Source: Sipunculus nudus (taxonomy: Eukaryota > Annelida > Sipuncula > Golfingiida > Sipunculidae). Taken from it: a stretch of DNA of 64,000 nucleotides. Both the position numbers and the translations under genes were made by a program. The notes beneath the pieces were generated by a model. That model was not told where the DNA came from. It worked only from the letters and a program-made list of their open reading frames with translations, and ran no database searches. The stretch covers positions 81,930,142 through 81,994,141 of the forward strand of contig CM049306.1 in the NCBI GenBank assembly GCA_026874595.1, in the 5' to 3' direction. Positions 1 to 12,798 of this stretch are shown here, piece by piece; within the stretch, counting starts at the first letter, position 1; every line of letters starts with the position of its first letter.

Positions 1-2200
1 AACCCCACCGCCCCACGCAAAACGTTATTTGTTTAAACGGTGGTATTTCAAAGGCTTCGGACGAACCGGAGGGCAGTCACCCGAGACCAGGAACTATATA
101 CATGTACACGAAGTTTGTATTGACAGGAATCACTTTGACTTTCTGAATCACATGTTTTATGAGAGAGACATTCAGACATACATAGGTATATATACAGAAA
201 TGATAGGGCAGACGTTATTTTTCCTCCCCGAGGGATTAGAAATACGGTCTTCAAGAATCTTCGAGTAAGGCTTATTAACACTCCTCCTAAGGGAGTGGTA
301 ATAAGGGATGTTTATTTCCTCTTCCTCTTATGGTAAAGGCTAGTACAGTTTAAGAATTTTGAATGTAAAGGAGACAACTTTTGGTGTCAGTCTATTACAA
401 AGCAGGTCTAAATTATTGCTTATTAATAATGCCTCTTTTATGTCCTCCTAAGGGCTTTATGGACATATAGTCATACATTTGGGTACTTTATAAGATCAAG
501 ATTTTCAGTTTTTATACTGAAATGCATTTCGGAGTTAAAATTAATACCAACTATGCATTGAACATGTATAAAACATTTAAGATTTTCCAGTATAACACTT
601 GGCATTTAAATAACTTTTTAAATGTCTCTTGTATGGTTAAATTGTTTATGTTCCAACTGACCCTTTACAATTATCTTTTTTTTTAAAGACAGTAAACACT
701 TCCAGCTATCTATCGTATTTCATCGGATAGATACAGAAGAGAATTCCAATATAGATTTTTATAAATTATTTACCAGTAAATGATTTATTATATAAACGGA
801 AATTGCCAGTCAGTAAATGATGCGACTATTGCTTTTTGTATAAGAAAAACTTGCTTTATCTGTTTTGTCAATGTGTTCTTTAAACAACAATTTACTTAAT
901 ATTTGTGAATGGCAGAAGTATGTTGAACTATACATACCGAAAATTACATATAATTCTGTGATATTTGGAGTCTAGCCTAGCACCTGTTAGCGATAATAAT
1001 ATTACTGTAAAAACTCTTATTGTATTGTATAAACTTACCACATGTATATACAAAGGAAAAGAATGTATAAATGAGACAGTCATTGACGAAAGAAAAGGCT
1101 AAGTAGAATTCTTCCTTTTTAAACGGAATCAGTTGAGGACTCTATTAAGATAATTCTCCAACAAAAAAATCAAGTATCTTTTTTTTGTATACGAATGGTA
1201 GTAACATTTTGTTCGAATGATTTATTTATTTAGTATTGTATTATTTTATTAATCGATTAATCGGTACGCATTGTGATGTTACGTTATATGTGTCATGTGA
1301 ATGCTTTTATTGATTAAGAAATATCCCATCATGTTAGTTATTATGTTCATTGTACAAGTATATAACGTGTTCCTGGAGCTGCTCCACTCGTCCTAGCTAC
1401 AAGCCTGTAACGCAAACAAATATTATTTAATTACCCTCTCTTGTTTGCATTACAGCCTCTAAGATGTAAAATTTGGTCATGAGGACATGCAACAACCCCT
1501 AGAGATTACGCATAATACAGTTGTGTTGACTCAACTGCTATTTTACCGCTATGACGTGCTGAGGGACAGGGTTATCCCGCCACCTGGCGGGCATCTTTCG
1601 TGTAGGTCATAATCGGGCTGAGTGGAATGACTTTTCAATATGGTTAATAACTTTATAATATGAATTTCGTGCGTAGGTGTACGTCATAGCCTTGTAACTG
1701 TGATCCGTATCTTTTACATGTGTAAAATTGCATGTTTGTTTGAGTAAATAAAAAAAATAATAACAAGGCCTACAGGCCTAGTGCGAACCTGTGCATTGGG
1801 AGATACACCAGGTATAATGCTTCAATGATGGACCATTACTTCTCATGTATATGAACAATGCAAGTACTAAACATTTTGAATAAGAAACAATTACACAAAC
1901 ATCACTGCTGAAATTCTGGCATGGGTGCACACAACACAAAAACGATTGTAGCTGGAGATATATATATGCATATACATATGCCCAATTTTAGGCTGATATA
2001 TCAAATTCCTCTGTAGAAATAAACAGGTGCATACACTGTGCAAAAGTAATTGTAGGTGGCAACACCTGTCTTGTGAACGAGAAAGCCATCAAAGACACAT
2101 AGACAGGTCAAAATATCAGGCCAATTCATCAAACTTACCCTGAGTCTGATGCATGGGGCTGACCAGGCTTAGGTGAGAAAGGCAGTTGCCCCGAGTGAAC
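1..2200. other. AT-rich noncoding stretch
   Basis: I see no coding frame, RNA gene or repeat that I can support. Short frames near the left edge have no recognisable features. Confidence 0.5.
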
Positions 2201-2224
2201 TGTGACTAATTTGCTGGCTCAGGC

Positions 2225-2475
2225 TACTGGACTAAGTGAACTCATGACCTGCACCTGGCTAGACTGAGTGAACTTTTGACCTGTACCTGGCTGCACTGAG
2301 TGAACTCTTGACCTGTTGCATAATCTGGCCATGAGCCGGGCATGAGGTGTTCACATGTCACCCATGAGGTGATCACATGCCTTGTGCTTGGCTGCACTGA
2401 CTGAACTCTTGACCTATATCTGGCTGCACTGAATGAACTCTTGATCTGTTGCCAAATCTGAAACAGTTGGCAGTT
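2225..2475. repeat. Minisatellite, unit about 34-37 bp
   Basis: The phrase CTGGCTGCACTGAGTGAACT followed by CTTGACCTG recurs five or so times with variation (for example from 2,235, 2,260, 2,290, 2,390 and 2,420), interrupted by a divergent block near 2,330-2,385. The unbroken minus-strand frame across it is a by-product of the repeat. Confidence 0.75.
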
Positions 2476-2949
2476 TCTCAACCTATTTAAAGATACAAAC
2501 ACAATCTTGGCCTGTTGGTAAATCTGTTTACACATACTGAAAGACTTTGGCTAAAATGCCTTTTTTTTCAAGCTATCATATTCATAAACTTTTTATCAAA
2601 ATATCTAGAATAATAAAAGATGCAGGCCTTTCATTGTTAAAGGTCCAATAATACTCCCAAAAATCATTCATGTAAACTTGAACAAAAGCCACCTAAGAAT
2701 AATTTTTGTGCAATGTTACAGAACTTATAATTGAAACAATAATTTTGTAGAAGAACAGTTTTGCAGTCCTTAGTTTGAAATAGACATAATAATGGCCATA
2801 AGACCAATTTAAGCTTTTCTGATATGATTGAAAGAACCATGTCCTAGGATAATTCTTTTGAAAAATTGAACGATTCAACTTGACAGTTTCATCATAAACA
2901 TTTTAAGCTGAAAGAGGCTAAAATTATGAGGTTTTTGCCCATAAAAAAC

Positions 2950-5251
2950 AGGTCAATGTAGGTGGCACCACAAAATCTGCAACTTCAAATATGAGTCATG
3001 TGACCAACATTCGCACAATACTTGGTAATGCTAGCTTCTGTTGTTCCAGGATTACTATGTTAGTATGTTTAATTGGCCAAATGACTGTTCAATTTCGTGT
3101 AACACCACTAAAATTCATCAAATGCAAAACATTTGAACAAACTTGAGAGGGTTTGCCTCTGGGATCATTTTTGTAAAATATTGAACAATTTGGCTGGACC
3201 ATTTACAAGAAGAAGACTTTTAAAGGTTTTCCAGCTTTTTCCCTATAAAATCTAAGTAAATGCAGATAGCAAAAAATAAGCTGAATCCCACAAAATTTGA
3301 TATGTGACAGATTATTGCATAAAATCTAGGGATGGTAGCTCCTGCTATTCCTGAGAAATTATGGGTTAATGTACAGATGACCAATGACCCCCGTACAAAA
3401 AAGGTCAATGCAGGTGGCGCCACCAATACCTGAATTTCATATATGACTCATGTGACCAACACTGGCTTAAAATTTGGTGATGATAGCTTCGGCCGTTTCT
3501 GAGATTGACATTTTAGTATGCTTTTTTGGACAGTTAGCTAAGTTTAACTTCCTGTAACTCGGCCAAAATTCATCGAACTTGAACCTTTCAAACAAACTTG
3601 AGAGACATGGTATAAAAGATTATTTCTGTGAAATATTGAACAATTGGGCTTGACTTTTTCGGATGAGAAGTTTTTCAAAGGTTTTATAGCTTTTTCTCTA
3701 TAAAATCTAAGAAAATGCAGCGTTTTTTAGATGGCTAATTATTTGCATTAAATTTCATGATACTAGCTCCAGTTGTTTTCGAAATAGTATGGGTTAACGA
3801 CGACGACAGACGATGCCAAACCATCGCATTAGCTCACAGGTTCGCTAAAAATTACTACAGATGCATATTGAATGCAAAATTATAATACAGATACATCTCA
3901 CTGATGGCAAAATCTTGAATAAAGTTGAGTATGGATACCAATTATTTATAATCCATGTACAGCCGTCTTTATATACCCACAGAGAGCTGTAAACCTGTGA
4001 TTGTAAACATTGCCTGGCGTGAGGAATATCTAAAATCATAAATCTACATTTTTTAAAAGCTTTTAAAAAACATTCTTGTCAATATTAAACATAGATAACC
4101 TAAAATCTGAAATGTCTAGAGGCATGATGTAATGGATGCTGATAAACTGGTGCCAGGCTAGATGTATCTGCGTCACACAGCTAACATATATGGTAAAATG
4201 ACTCAATTCAATCTTTATAATTCAGCCAAAATTCATTCTATGGAACCATAAAAGACAATTATTATAAGAATTATTCAGGGGATTTTACCTGTAAAATATT
4301 AAACAAATTGGCCTCAGTGGCGTCAGTCAAAAAACGTTTTGCAGGTTTATAACTCATATGGGAAAATACAGCAAAATGGCTATATCAAGCCTCCCATAAC
4401 TCAGCCAAAAATTACTGAACCAAAACCATTTGAACAAACTTGAATTATCAACATCTAAGGATAATTAATGTGTGAGATTTAAGAATTTGGCCCAGAGGTT
4501 TTTGAGAAGAAGTTCTTTGTAGCCACTGAGCAAAAATGGGCTGTTATGGCATATGACTAAATTCAGCTTCCCATAACTCAGCCAAATGTCACTGAACTGA
4601 GACCATTTGAACAAACTTCAGAAAGCACTACCCTAGGATCATTTCTGTGCGATATTAAACAATTTGGCCATATGGTTTCAGAGAAGAAGTTTTTTGGTAG
4701 CAGTCAGTGTGATACAGGCACTGATGACCCCCGTCCAAAAAGGCCGATGCAGGTGGCGCCACCAATACCTCAATTTCTGATATGACTCTTGTGACCAACA
4801 TTGGCATAAATTTTGGGTGATGATAGCTCCAGCCATTTCTGAGATTGTAATTTTAGTATGCTTTTTTGTACAGATGACTAAGTTCAACTTCCTGTAACTC
4901 AGCCAAAAATCACCGAACTTAAACCAATCGAACAAACTTGAGAGAGATTATTCCAGGAATCATTTCTGTGAAATATTGAACAATTTGGCTGAACAGTTTC
5001 GGAGAAGAAGATTTTTAAAGCTTTTTCAGCTTTTTCCCTATAAAATCTAAGAAAATGCAATTAGCCAAAAAATAAGCAAAATCCGATAGAGTATTTTTAG
5101 ATGATAATTTTTTGCATAAAATTTCGTGATGCTAACTCTTGCCGTTTTCAAGATAGTATAGGTTAACGTACAGACGACGGACGACTGACGACAGACGACG
5201 GACGCCGGACGACGCCACACCATCGCATAAGCTCACAGGTTTGCTAAAAAT
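2950..5251. repeat. Degenerate tandem array of ~450-bp repeat units
   Basis: Units begin with GGTCAATGCAGGTGGC at 2,951, 3,403 and (as AGGCCGATGCAGGTGG) 4,741. Each carries AACAAACTTGAGAG and TATTGAACAATTTGGCT, and two units end in ACGACG-rich DNA followed by CCATCGCATAAGCTCACAGG (3,820-3,851 and 5,219-5,251). Shorter partial units sharing 'ccataactcagccaaa' fill 4,200-4,730. About 4,030-4,130 looks unrelated. There is no coding frame. Confidence 0.75.
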
Positions 5252-5551
5252 AATCATGTTGAATTATTGGGCATGGCGCGTATATCAGTGTTTGTTATTT
5301 TATTTTAAGCATCTCACTGAACTAAAATATTAACTTTGACAAATCTTTAAAATCTATTCGTTTCCGGATTTATCGAGTTTTATTAAAAGAAAGTTTAAAG
5401 ATATTGCAATAGAAGGCTGATGCCCTGACTTGAATACATGTACACTTATTGCCTAAGTTAAATCGCCCGACAGCCTCTCCTAGATATAAAAAATTCTGAA
5501 TTTAACTCTTTTTGTTTCCCTCTGCGATCCTTATTTTTGGAACTTTGAATT

Positions 5552-5634
5552 TATCACTGATAAATAAAGAAAAGGGCAGTGTTTGAATATAAAATCCCTT
5601 GTTTATCACTGATCAATAAAGAAAAGGTCAGTGT
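5552..5634. repeat. Two-copy tandem repeat, period 52 bp
   Basis: TTTATCACTGATAAATAAAG at 5,552 recurs with one change at 5,604, both followed by AAAAGG(G/T)CAGTGT. Each copy holds an AATAAA. Confidence 0.7.
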
Positions 5635-5771
5635 ATCGTTTATATATATATTTATTTTTTTTTAACTTCCACATGCAGAAAACGTTTTCTTTCCTCCGGT
5701 ATATATAGGTAAGTTTGTTTGTTTGTCCAAGATTTTGTGGCGGGGTGGAACATGGACCAGCTGAGAATCTC

Positions 5772-6463
5772 TTAAGCTGCGTGTCCACTTATGCGGTATA
5801 GATACGGATACGGATGCGGATGCGGTCACGTTTTAAATCGCGCATATGGAATAAAGAAGGGGTGTGTCCACTTATGCGGTGCGGTGTGCGTGCGGCGTGC
5901 GGAAACGGATACGTTTTTGAAAACCGGACCATGTAGCCGCGGGTACGGAAACGCATGCGGAAAAGCATGCAGAAAGTGCCATTTTGTAGAGGTGAAAGAG
6001 GGTGAAAGACCTAAAAACGCACTGAAAAACGTATCTAAAGCTGCGTGTCCACTTATGCGGTACGGATACGGATACGGATGCGGATGCGGATGCGGATGCG
6101 GACACGTTTTAAATCGCGCATATGGAATAAAGAAGGAGTGTGTCCACTTATGCGGTGCGGAGTGCGTGCGGCGTGCGGAAACGGATACGTTTTTGAAAAC
6201 CGGACTATGTAGCCGCGGGTACGGAAACGCATGCGGAAAAGCATGCAGAAAGTGCCATTTTGTAGAGTTGAAAGAGGGTGAAAGACCTAAAAACGCACTG
6301 AAAAACGTATCTAATGGACAAACGCATAAGATATCCCCATACGTATCCGCACCTCACACGCACCGCATCCCTACAAGTGGACACGCGGCTTAATGGACAC
6401 ACGCACAGAATATCCGCATACGTATCCGCACCGCACACGCAACGCATCCGTACAAGTGGACGT
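5772..6463. repeat. TTAA-bounded tandem and inverted repeat element rich in GGATGC/GGATAC
   Basis: A 264-bp unit starting GCTGCGTGTCCACTTATGCG occurs at 5,776 and again at 6,040. Each contains hexamer runs of GGATAC/GGATGC and a second internal TGTCCACTTATGCGG. The inverted end, AAGTGGACACGCGGCTTAA, lies at 6,375-6,393, and another inverted partial end follows to about 6,463. TTAA stands at both outer ends (5,772-5,775 and 6,390-6,393), as expected for piggyBac- or Kolobok-type target sites. The 200-codon plus-strand frame across it is created by the repeat and is not treated as a gene. Confidence 0.65.
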
Positions 6464-6599
6464 TTGTTTCGGATAAGGGAAGAGAGGCGGATTCAAACAC
6501 TTTACTATAAATTTTATTTATTTAACATGGATTGTACAAATAGTTATAACCAATCGTGGCACTATCCAAGACTTAGGTGGTAGCAGTCGGTAGTGTCAA

Positions 6600-6795
6600 G
6601 AGGTAGAGGAAAGGAAACAGTTGGCCTTGGACGAGCTACGACAACCCAATCTCACGGCCACGCCGGGGTTTGAACCTGGGTCGCCAGCGAAGAGAGCCGA
6701 GCGTTTTACCCCTCGACTGTCCAGGCTTTGCCTCATTGACAAACTAAATTGCATCTGTATACTGTCACCTGCTGCCATCTGTCGCCTGCTTTTTG
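6600..6795 (-). repeat. tRNA-derived SINE-like repeat
   Basis: On the minus strand a canonical B box GGTTCAAACCC (6,676-6,666) follows an A-box-like CAGTCGAGGGG (6,719-6,709) with tRNA-like spacing. The surrounding bases do not fold into an intact tRNA, so a SINE or tRNA relic is the better call. Confidence 0.55.
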
Positions 6796-6799
6796 CACT

Positions 6800-8080
6800 A
6801 AATGATTAAGAACTTGGAACATTTTTTTTTAAATTTTAGACATGACTCCAGTATTGTGCAGATCAGGTTAAAGCGGCGGATACAATGGGGCTGTTTTGTC
6901 TTGCTTGAGGTATGCGTTCTACTGATACCATTCTTTTTTTCAGTTTGTGGAATATACTGCCAAAACCATTTAAGAGAGCGGTGTGTCATTGTTATGTGTA
7001 ATTATATTTAGTTTGCTGATGCTCCAGAAGTGAGAACGACGACATTATGCGGAAGAGTATACCAGAGTTTGGTCATGCTATAAAAAACAGACCGCACCTT
7101 ATTCTTGAGATATCGGTTCTATTTCTGTTCTGCTTGAATACTGACCAACTATAGTCTATTCCATCCCCTTATGTTCACCTATTTTTATAGGAAATATTTG
7201 ATAAGTTACATTTTGAGAGGCAAAAACTGTTAAAAATTACAGTTGCTGATCGGATAAAGTCATGTATACACTTAAAAAATTATGACCTGCCAAAAAAATG
7301 ACTACTAATGCAGAGATACATCTGATCTGTCATAAAATTTCAAAACGATTTGGACGAGATATATATACCGGAGATACCGGGGCTTCCGGTAGGTCGGAGT
7401 GGTTGGTGGAGTGGTGTCTGAGCCTGAATTTAAGGGTATTTTCAAATTATTCCCACAAATGATCTATACCGCAGCATGAATAAAAGGAATTATTTACGCT
7501 TCTCCATATGTAATCAAAATACATTATAGTACCGTTGCATCATTAAGTGAAAAAGGTATTATGTATAGAACCTGTTTTAATCCGATATTCTGAGCATTTC
7601 TAAAAAAAATGGATGTTTTGCAGGCAACAAATAACGCCAATTGTATGAAATTAATTTGAAGTATGAGCTTTATTTTTCTTGATGAAAAATGGATTCTTTA
7701 TATAATACCTTTTACAGCACTCACATAAGAATATTTTGTCGGGCTCAGTTGATATGGTTCATAGTGAATAAAGAATTAATGAACGATAATTAATATGGAT
7801 TTAAAATAATCTATGAATCTATTTGATCTAATGATTTGAAACTGAGACAGGGATGAAATCAACAACACTGAGCCAGGACATATTTACTTGGGTGATTAAA
7901 TCCAGCTGTGACACTGAAACTTACAAGACCCGATTTGTTAATTTCAGGTGACTGGACACACCTGTATGCACTTAAAAAGGAGGTGAACGCTGCTCAGGCC
8001 CCCACTATAAATAATCAGGGTATCAATAATATATAACTCGATTATATTCGTGTTTACTTTTAAACATTTTAAATTTATTT
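6800..8080. other. Noncoding stretch
   Basis: Only short frames without recognisable content are present. I see no repeats shared with other parts of the window. Confidence 0.45.
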
Positions 8081-8092
8081 TAAATATATACA

Positions 8093-8142
8093 TCCTCCGA
8101 GTAACCTTTATATACACATGTTTATATAAGATACTCGGAGGA
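8093..8142. repeat. Strong 50-nt inverted repeat (hairpin)
   Basis: The arms TCCTCCGAGTA (8,093-8,103) and TACTCGGAGGA (8,132-8,142) are perfectly complementary over 11 bp. The inner arms CTTTATATA and TATATAAG continue the stem with a small bulge, and AT-rich flanks (ATATATA each side) could extend it outward to about 75 nt. Confidence 0.7.
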
Positions 8143-8789
8143 AGCATATATATCATTTTTAATTATGTTTTGAAAAAAACTACTGATTTATTCTTAATTT
8201 ATACGTCAGGTGCCTGTGGTTCTACTAACGTATGTCAACCTACTTTTAGAGATGATTGCCTCAAAAGTTTATATTTTTCAGTGAATTTATGGAAAACTGC
8301 TTAAATAAATCTCCAGTTTATGTTTTCACAACTTTTGGACTCATTAAAATGATCAGGCATATCAGATATGTCACTGCTTGAGTTGCCATTTTAGTTTTGG
8401 GTGCTCATATTTTAAAGAGTGTTTACATGACATCATCCAATCAGTATAGCTGTCAACTTAAGCTGTTCTTACACGTGACCAGTGACCTTGACCGCCGTAA
8501 ATAGGTTTGATTTGCTGTAAAATGTAGACTGTTTTATCATATCTGAAAACATTTTTTTCTAGCAAAAATAAGGGATGACGCAGACTTTATAGAACTGTAG
8601 CTTGTAACAATGTATCGCAAATTAGACTCATTCAATCGAAGCCAGTCGATAATCGAACCGGGAATGAAAAATGATTATTTGTTATCATTGTATTTAATTT
8701 CACTTACGTACTTTAAACTGCATCTTATATTATTTAGGACATATTGATAATTGTGAAATCACAGGAAGATGTATGAAATCGTTGGAATC

Positions 8790-9080
8790 CCCCCCCCCCC
8801 CACACACACACACACTGAGTGGGGCGTCGGGTACGGAGCGCATGACCTTGGGAATAAGGTCAAGGTAAAAAATGAAACAAGGATTAATATTGTGCTCATA
8901 TTTTAGCTTTTGAAAACCAACCATATCGAGATCTATAGCGCAAACAAATAATGACAGAATAAAGTAAAATAAATCGAAAAATCTAAAGTAATTCCCCCCA
9001 CAATCATTTTACCCAAATATGAATGTAGAAATAAACTCATCAACCATTTCCAGCCTCTCCATCCTACGGGGAGGCTTCAT
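8790..9080. repeat. Dispersed repeat family E, copy 1
   Basis: After a poly-C/(CA)n tract, this shares with 13,540-14,008 the order GACCTTG, ATATTGTGC, TTTTGAAAA(C/T)CA, GATCTA(TA)GCGCAAAC, TTTTACCC(T/A)AATATGAA and CCTAC(G)GGG. The two copies are in the same orientation. Confidence 0.55.
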
Positions 9081-9827
9081 AATTACAATCTATTTCTGAT
9101 AAAGCCCCTCCCTTATTTTACTAGAGAGTCAAGAAATCGTAAGAGCATTCGGGATTCCTGCTTGGCCCAAAGTAATATGAGGTCACAATAGATCTAGACC
9201 AAACCACTCAAAGGGTCTGATGAGAGGTCAACTCTTGTGAAAAAAAAAACGCTCTCGTCAGCCATCTGTCTCTCTTTCTAAATGTAACAGGCATAACTGA
9301 TGGTACAGTTATTAAAATAATACCTAACCTCAAAATGTGGCGTGACCGCATACATCAAACCGAATCCTTCTAAATCAAGTACAAATTTCACGAAATTGGA
9401 GTGGATTCGAATGGATTTCGATATTTTTGCATGTGATGTTAGAAATTAATGAGGTTCTCTCATCATTAAATTTGGTCACGGGCCTGGTAGTCAATTTCTT
9501 AAATGGAATTCAAGGTTGCGACAAAACCGGTCACACAGATGGTTTTCCTCTGGAGCAAACCAAGCCTGGATATGCCTTAACACATAGATTAGCATGTCCT
9601 AAAGTTTTCAACAGAAAAAAAATAAATGAAAAGGAACATTTGTTTGGACAGTCATATTCTGTACAATTTATGTGATTTCTTGCTTTCTCGGTGTACAGTG
9701 ACCTGTAGGTTTTTCGTCTTAAGAAAAGTTCTTACAACGCCTCAGTGACGGATTTACATGTATATATGAACTTGACTGTCTACTCTTATATAGTTAACAT
9801 GTGGACAAGCAATAAACTAAAGTAACC

Positions 9828-9976
9828 AAAGGTGCATGGCTGGTTGCACATGTGCGGAAGCTGAAAGGTCATTATGTCAGCTGAAAAACGCCCTTTGCAA
9901 AACTCAAGTCCCCAACATGTTATAAACACGGGACTGTCTTCAGTTAATAGGCGTTAGATATCGGAACAGGCCCTTA
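9828..9976 (+). repeat. Dispersed repeat family D, copy 1 (partial)
   Basis: Shares GGTTGCA, GCTGAAAGGTCA, AAAACGCC, TTTGCAAAACTC and ATGTTATAAACACG with copies at 23.2, 53.8 and 55.1 kb, in the same order. Confidence 0.6.
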
Positions 9977-10572
9977 ATAAATGATGGTGGTTATTGACAA
10001 GGTTCTTAAGTTGTATCTAGCGGTGCCCCTGGACTCCCTCCGAAAACTGAGTTAAAAAAATTTCCCCCTAAATAAAGTAAAACTTAAAACCCGGGATGAA
10101 ACATTACGTAAATTATACCATAGAAATGAATGGCACACCTTCCTTAGCTTGGCTGGGCTTACAATGTCACATTATACGCTATTAATAGGAGATACACGGA
10201 GCAATGCCAATATTGATTTCGCTTGTGCCTTAATGCACTTTACTCTTATAGCAAAACAATGAAGCTTTATGCAGATTGATAAAATGAGATGCATTGTAAC
10301 GCTTTCTTTTGTTTAAAACATTAGGCCTTTATATGTGTATAGACTTTTTCATCACGTTTCCATAACAATAGACACGCACTTTGAAGTGAGACATGCTGGA
10401 TGTAAAACAAACACAGAAGTACATACAATCACGAACTGACGAGAATACAATGGTGTCTGTTGAAAGAACAGACACAACCATGGTTCTGTGGAAATCAGTC
10501 AGTATTCAAAAGGTTCAAATATGTTCAGTTTGTTAAACTCTGCCCTAACTCCTCCTCTGTACCACACACGAC

Positions 10573-10574
<2 letters not shown>

Positions 10575-10616
<42 letters not shown>

Positions 10617-10688
10617 TACACAGACAAAGAGATATACGGAGTGAGAACAAAATGATGGAAAGGTCCCATATGCTCGTCTGATCCCACG

Positions 10689-10756
<68 letters not shown>
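10575..10756. repeat. (GA)n and (TA)n microsatellites
   Basis: (GA) runs from 10,575 to 10,612 and (TA) from 10,689 to 10,756. Open frames here encode only repeat residues. Confidence 0.95.
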
Positions 10757-10758
<2 letters not shown>

Positions 10759-10761
10759 TGA

Positions 10762-10795
10762 TTGACGTAATAAGCGCCCCCCCCCCCCCTCCCGG
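10762..10795 (+). repeat. ACGTAATAAGCG plus poly-C repeat
   Basis: TTGACGTAATAAGCGCC followed by 13 C matches, in reverse orientation, the sequence at 12,700-12,798. Confidence 0.5.
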
Positions 10796-11126
10796 ATTTT
10801 GGAGATCACTTTACGAAAGCTTAGGGATGAGCCATCCTTACCTCACTTTTCTCCGTAGCCAAAATAACATGGGACAACGTAATGCTTTCATTTCTTCCCG
10901 CCAAGCTTAAATGTTACCGCCAGTTTTATCCTATCTCCGTGAGGCTCTATCATCTAATATAATAATAGTATTAGTTACACACAACAGAATCAGTGCTCAA
11001 GCGTGTCATAGATAACATTGAATGACTGTGTCCGTCAATGCAGACCCTGCAGGTGGCCATGCTGATCGGGTGACCTGAATTCAGGTACGTATGTGGATGT
11101 ATTATGCAATGAAATATATATTACTA

Positions 11127-12798
11127 ACCGTATTTGCTCGTGTACAGGACGATAAATTTTATCCTAAAAATATTTGGCAAAGCAGGGCGGCCGTCTTATA
11201 TACGGGTACAAGTTTTCAGCGTCCTCTGGGCCGCCAAGGATAATTTACGGCAATCAGAATAATTACGTCGGTCGAACTTGACGCCATGAATAACGGTGAT
11301 CATGTCCGTATGGTGGTTATATGCACTCAATAAAAAACATTACAATGCTTTGTTTTTGTTTGAAATTATCGTTTATACATCAGATATACATGTGCAAATT
11401 GTTGAATATTGGTAAGGAAAAGTTTGCCGCATTGACACAGGGACTTTAACTGAATCAATATATGAAAGCCCTTCTGACAGAAGACATGTTAGAGCCAGTG
11501 GTTTTCCGCGATCGCGGACGGAATCGCGGAACTGACAGAACGAAAGGGAATTCCTAATCCTGATAATATTTAAGTTTTAATGTATTTCTTGCCAAAAATA
11601 TCTTGGTAGTTCACTTGAAACATGTATGCAGTGATATAATCGTCGTTGCCGCTGACAGTGGGCGGGGCTTACCCTTGTACTAAAGATCCCAGTGCCCTGG
11701 GTTAATTTGTGTGTATACAGCGCTCGCGCAAGGGATGCTGGGAACTTGCCTAAATGCCATCTAGTAGCACGTAATATGCATATTAAAACAAGCATGATTT
11801 TTTTATATGGTGCCGTATATACCGCGTAAAATGTTCACGAGTCAAGTGAATGCGGACGCTGTCAGCTTGCTTGCACACTGACATACACGGAGACTCGCAC
11901 ATGGCACTTCAATGACAAGACAACCAGTAGCGCGTTATAATTATACATATGAAGCGCCTCAGGTGACGCGAAATTCAATGTTTGTCAAGCTTGTATTATT
12001 AGACTACGTCAAGAAATGAATGTAGTATAACGGGTCAACAAAGCTCAAGAAAGGGGCCGTGTTTCCGCACGATATAAATATGACGAATTTCCTCACAATT
12101 TTAAAACAAACCCCGGATTTGGTGCGTATACGCACTGAAGTAAGTATCATACGCTGGAGTCTGAGGGCCAGTATTTTTTTTAAACTTTTGCATAGTATAT
12201 CATGCACAGTGAAGGTCAAAAAGGACAATTATTGGCGATGCCATTCCATGTCATAAATCGGCACAGCTGTCAAAGGTATTTGCGCAAGGTGACTGACATA
12301 ATCGGGGTACTGATGTCCCGTATTATATTTTTTCATCTTTCAAATAAATACTGTTTTACATATCTTTATATGAACATTTTAATATATTCTGCTACCTTAT
12401 AAGGCGGTGACTTTTGTTAAAGAGTTTATTTATTACCATCCTTATTTTTCCTCTTCACCTGCAGAGGAAATCTCGAACTGCAGTCATTCGGAAAATTCTC
12501 TCATACAACACAAATTAAAACCGTCTGCAAATCGGTATCACTTGGATTAGTTATATTTCAAAACCTCACACAACCATCGGTAAAAGATCGTTGGTTTTTC
12601 TAAATTGTCCTGAATGTGCTGTGAAGTGAAACACGTGTACACAAGCCGCAGTGTTATATTGGATGATCGTAACTTTGGAAGTTGGCAGATGCAGGTCGGA
12701 TGGGGTGGGGGGGGGGGGGGGCTTATAAGGGTATAAAATTTTTTTGGGGAAAATTTAATTTTGAGAGCGCCCGAGGTGCTTATTACGTCAAATACGGT
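11127..12798. repeat. Possible element bounded by ACCGTATTTG inverted ends
   Basis: ACCGTATTTG at 11,127-11,136 is mirrored by CAAATACGGT at 12,789-12,798. The match is only 10 bp, so the pairing may be fortuitous. The interior has no transposase-like frame. A 15-base poly-G run lies at 12,707-12,721. Confidence 0.25.

Noticed and set aside
5791-6393. 200-codon plus-strand open frame rich in Cys, Gly and Arg
   Set aside because: It is produced by the duplicated GGATGC/GGATAC element; the same amino-acid block appears twice because the DNA unit is repeated, and both strands are open.
10460-10809. Open frames over (GA)n and (TA)n arrays
   Set aside because: Repeat translation (Glu-Arg, Ile-Tyr, Leu-Ser runs) with no flanking coding evidence.
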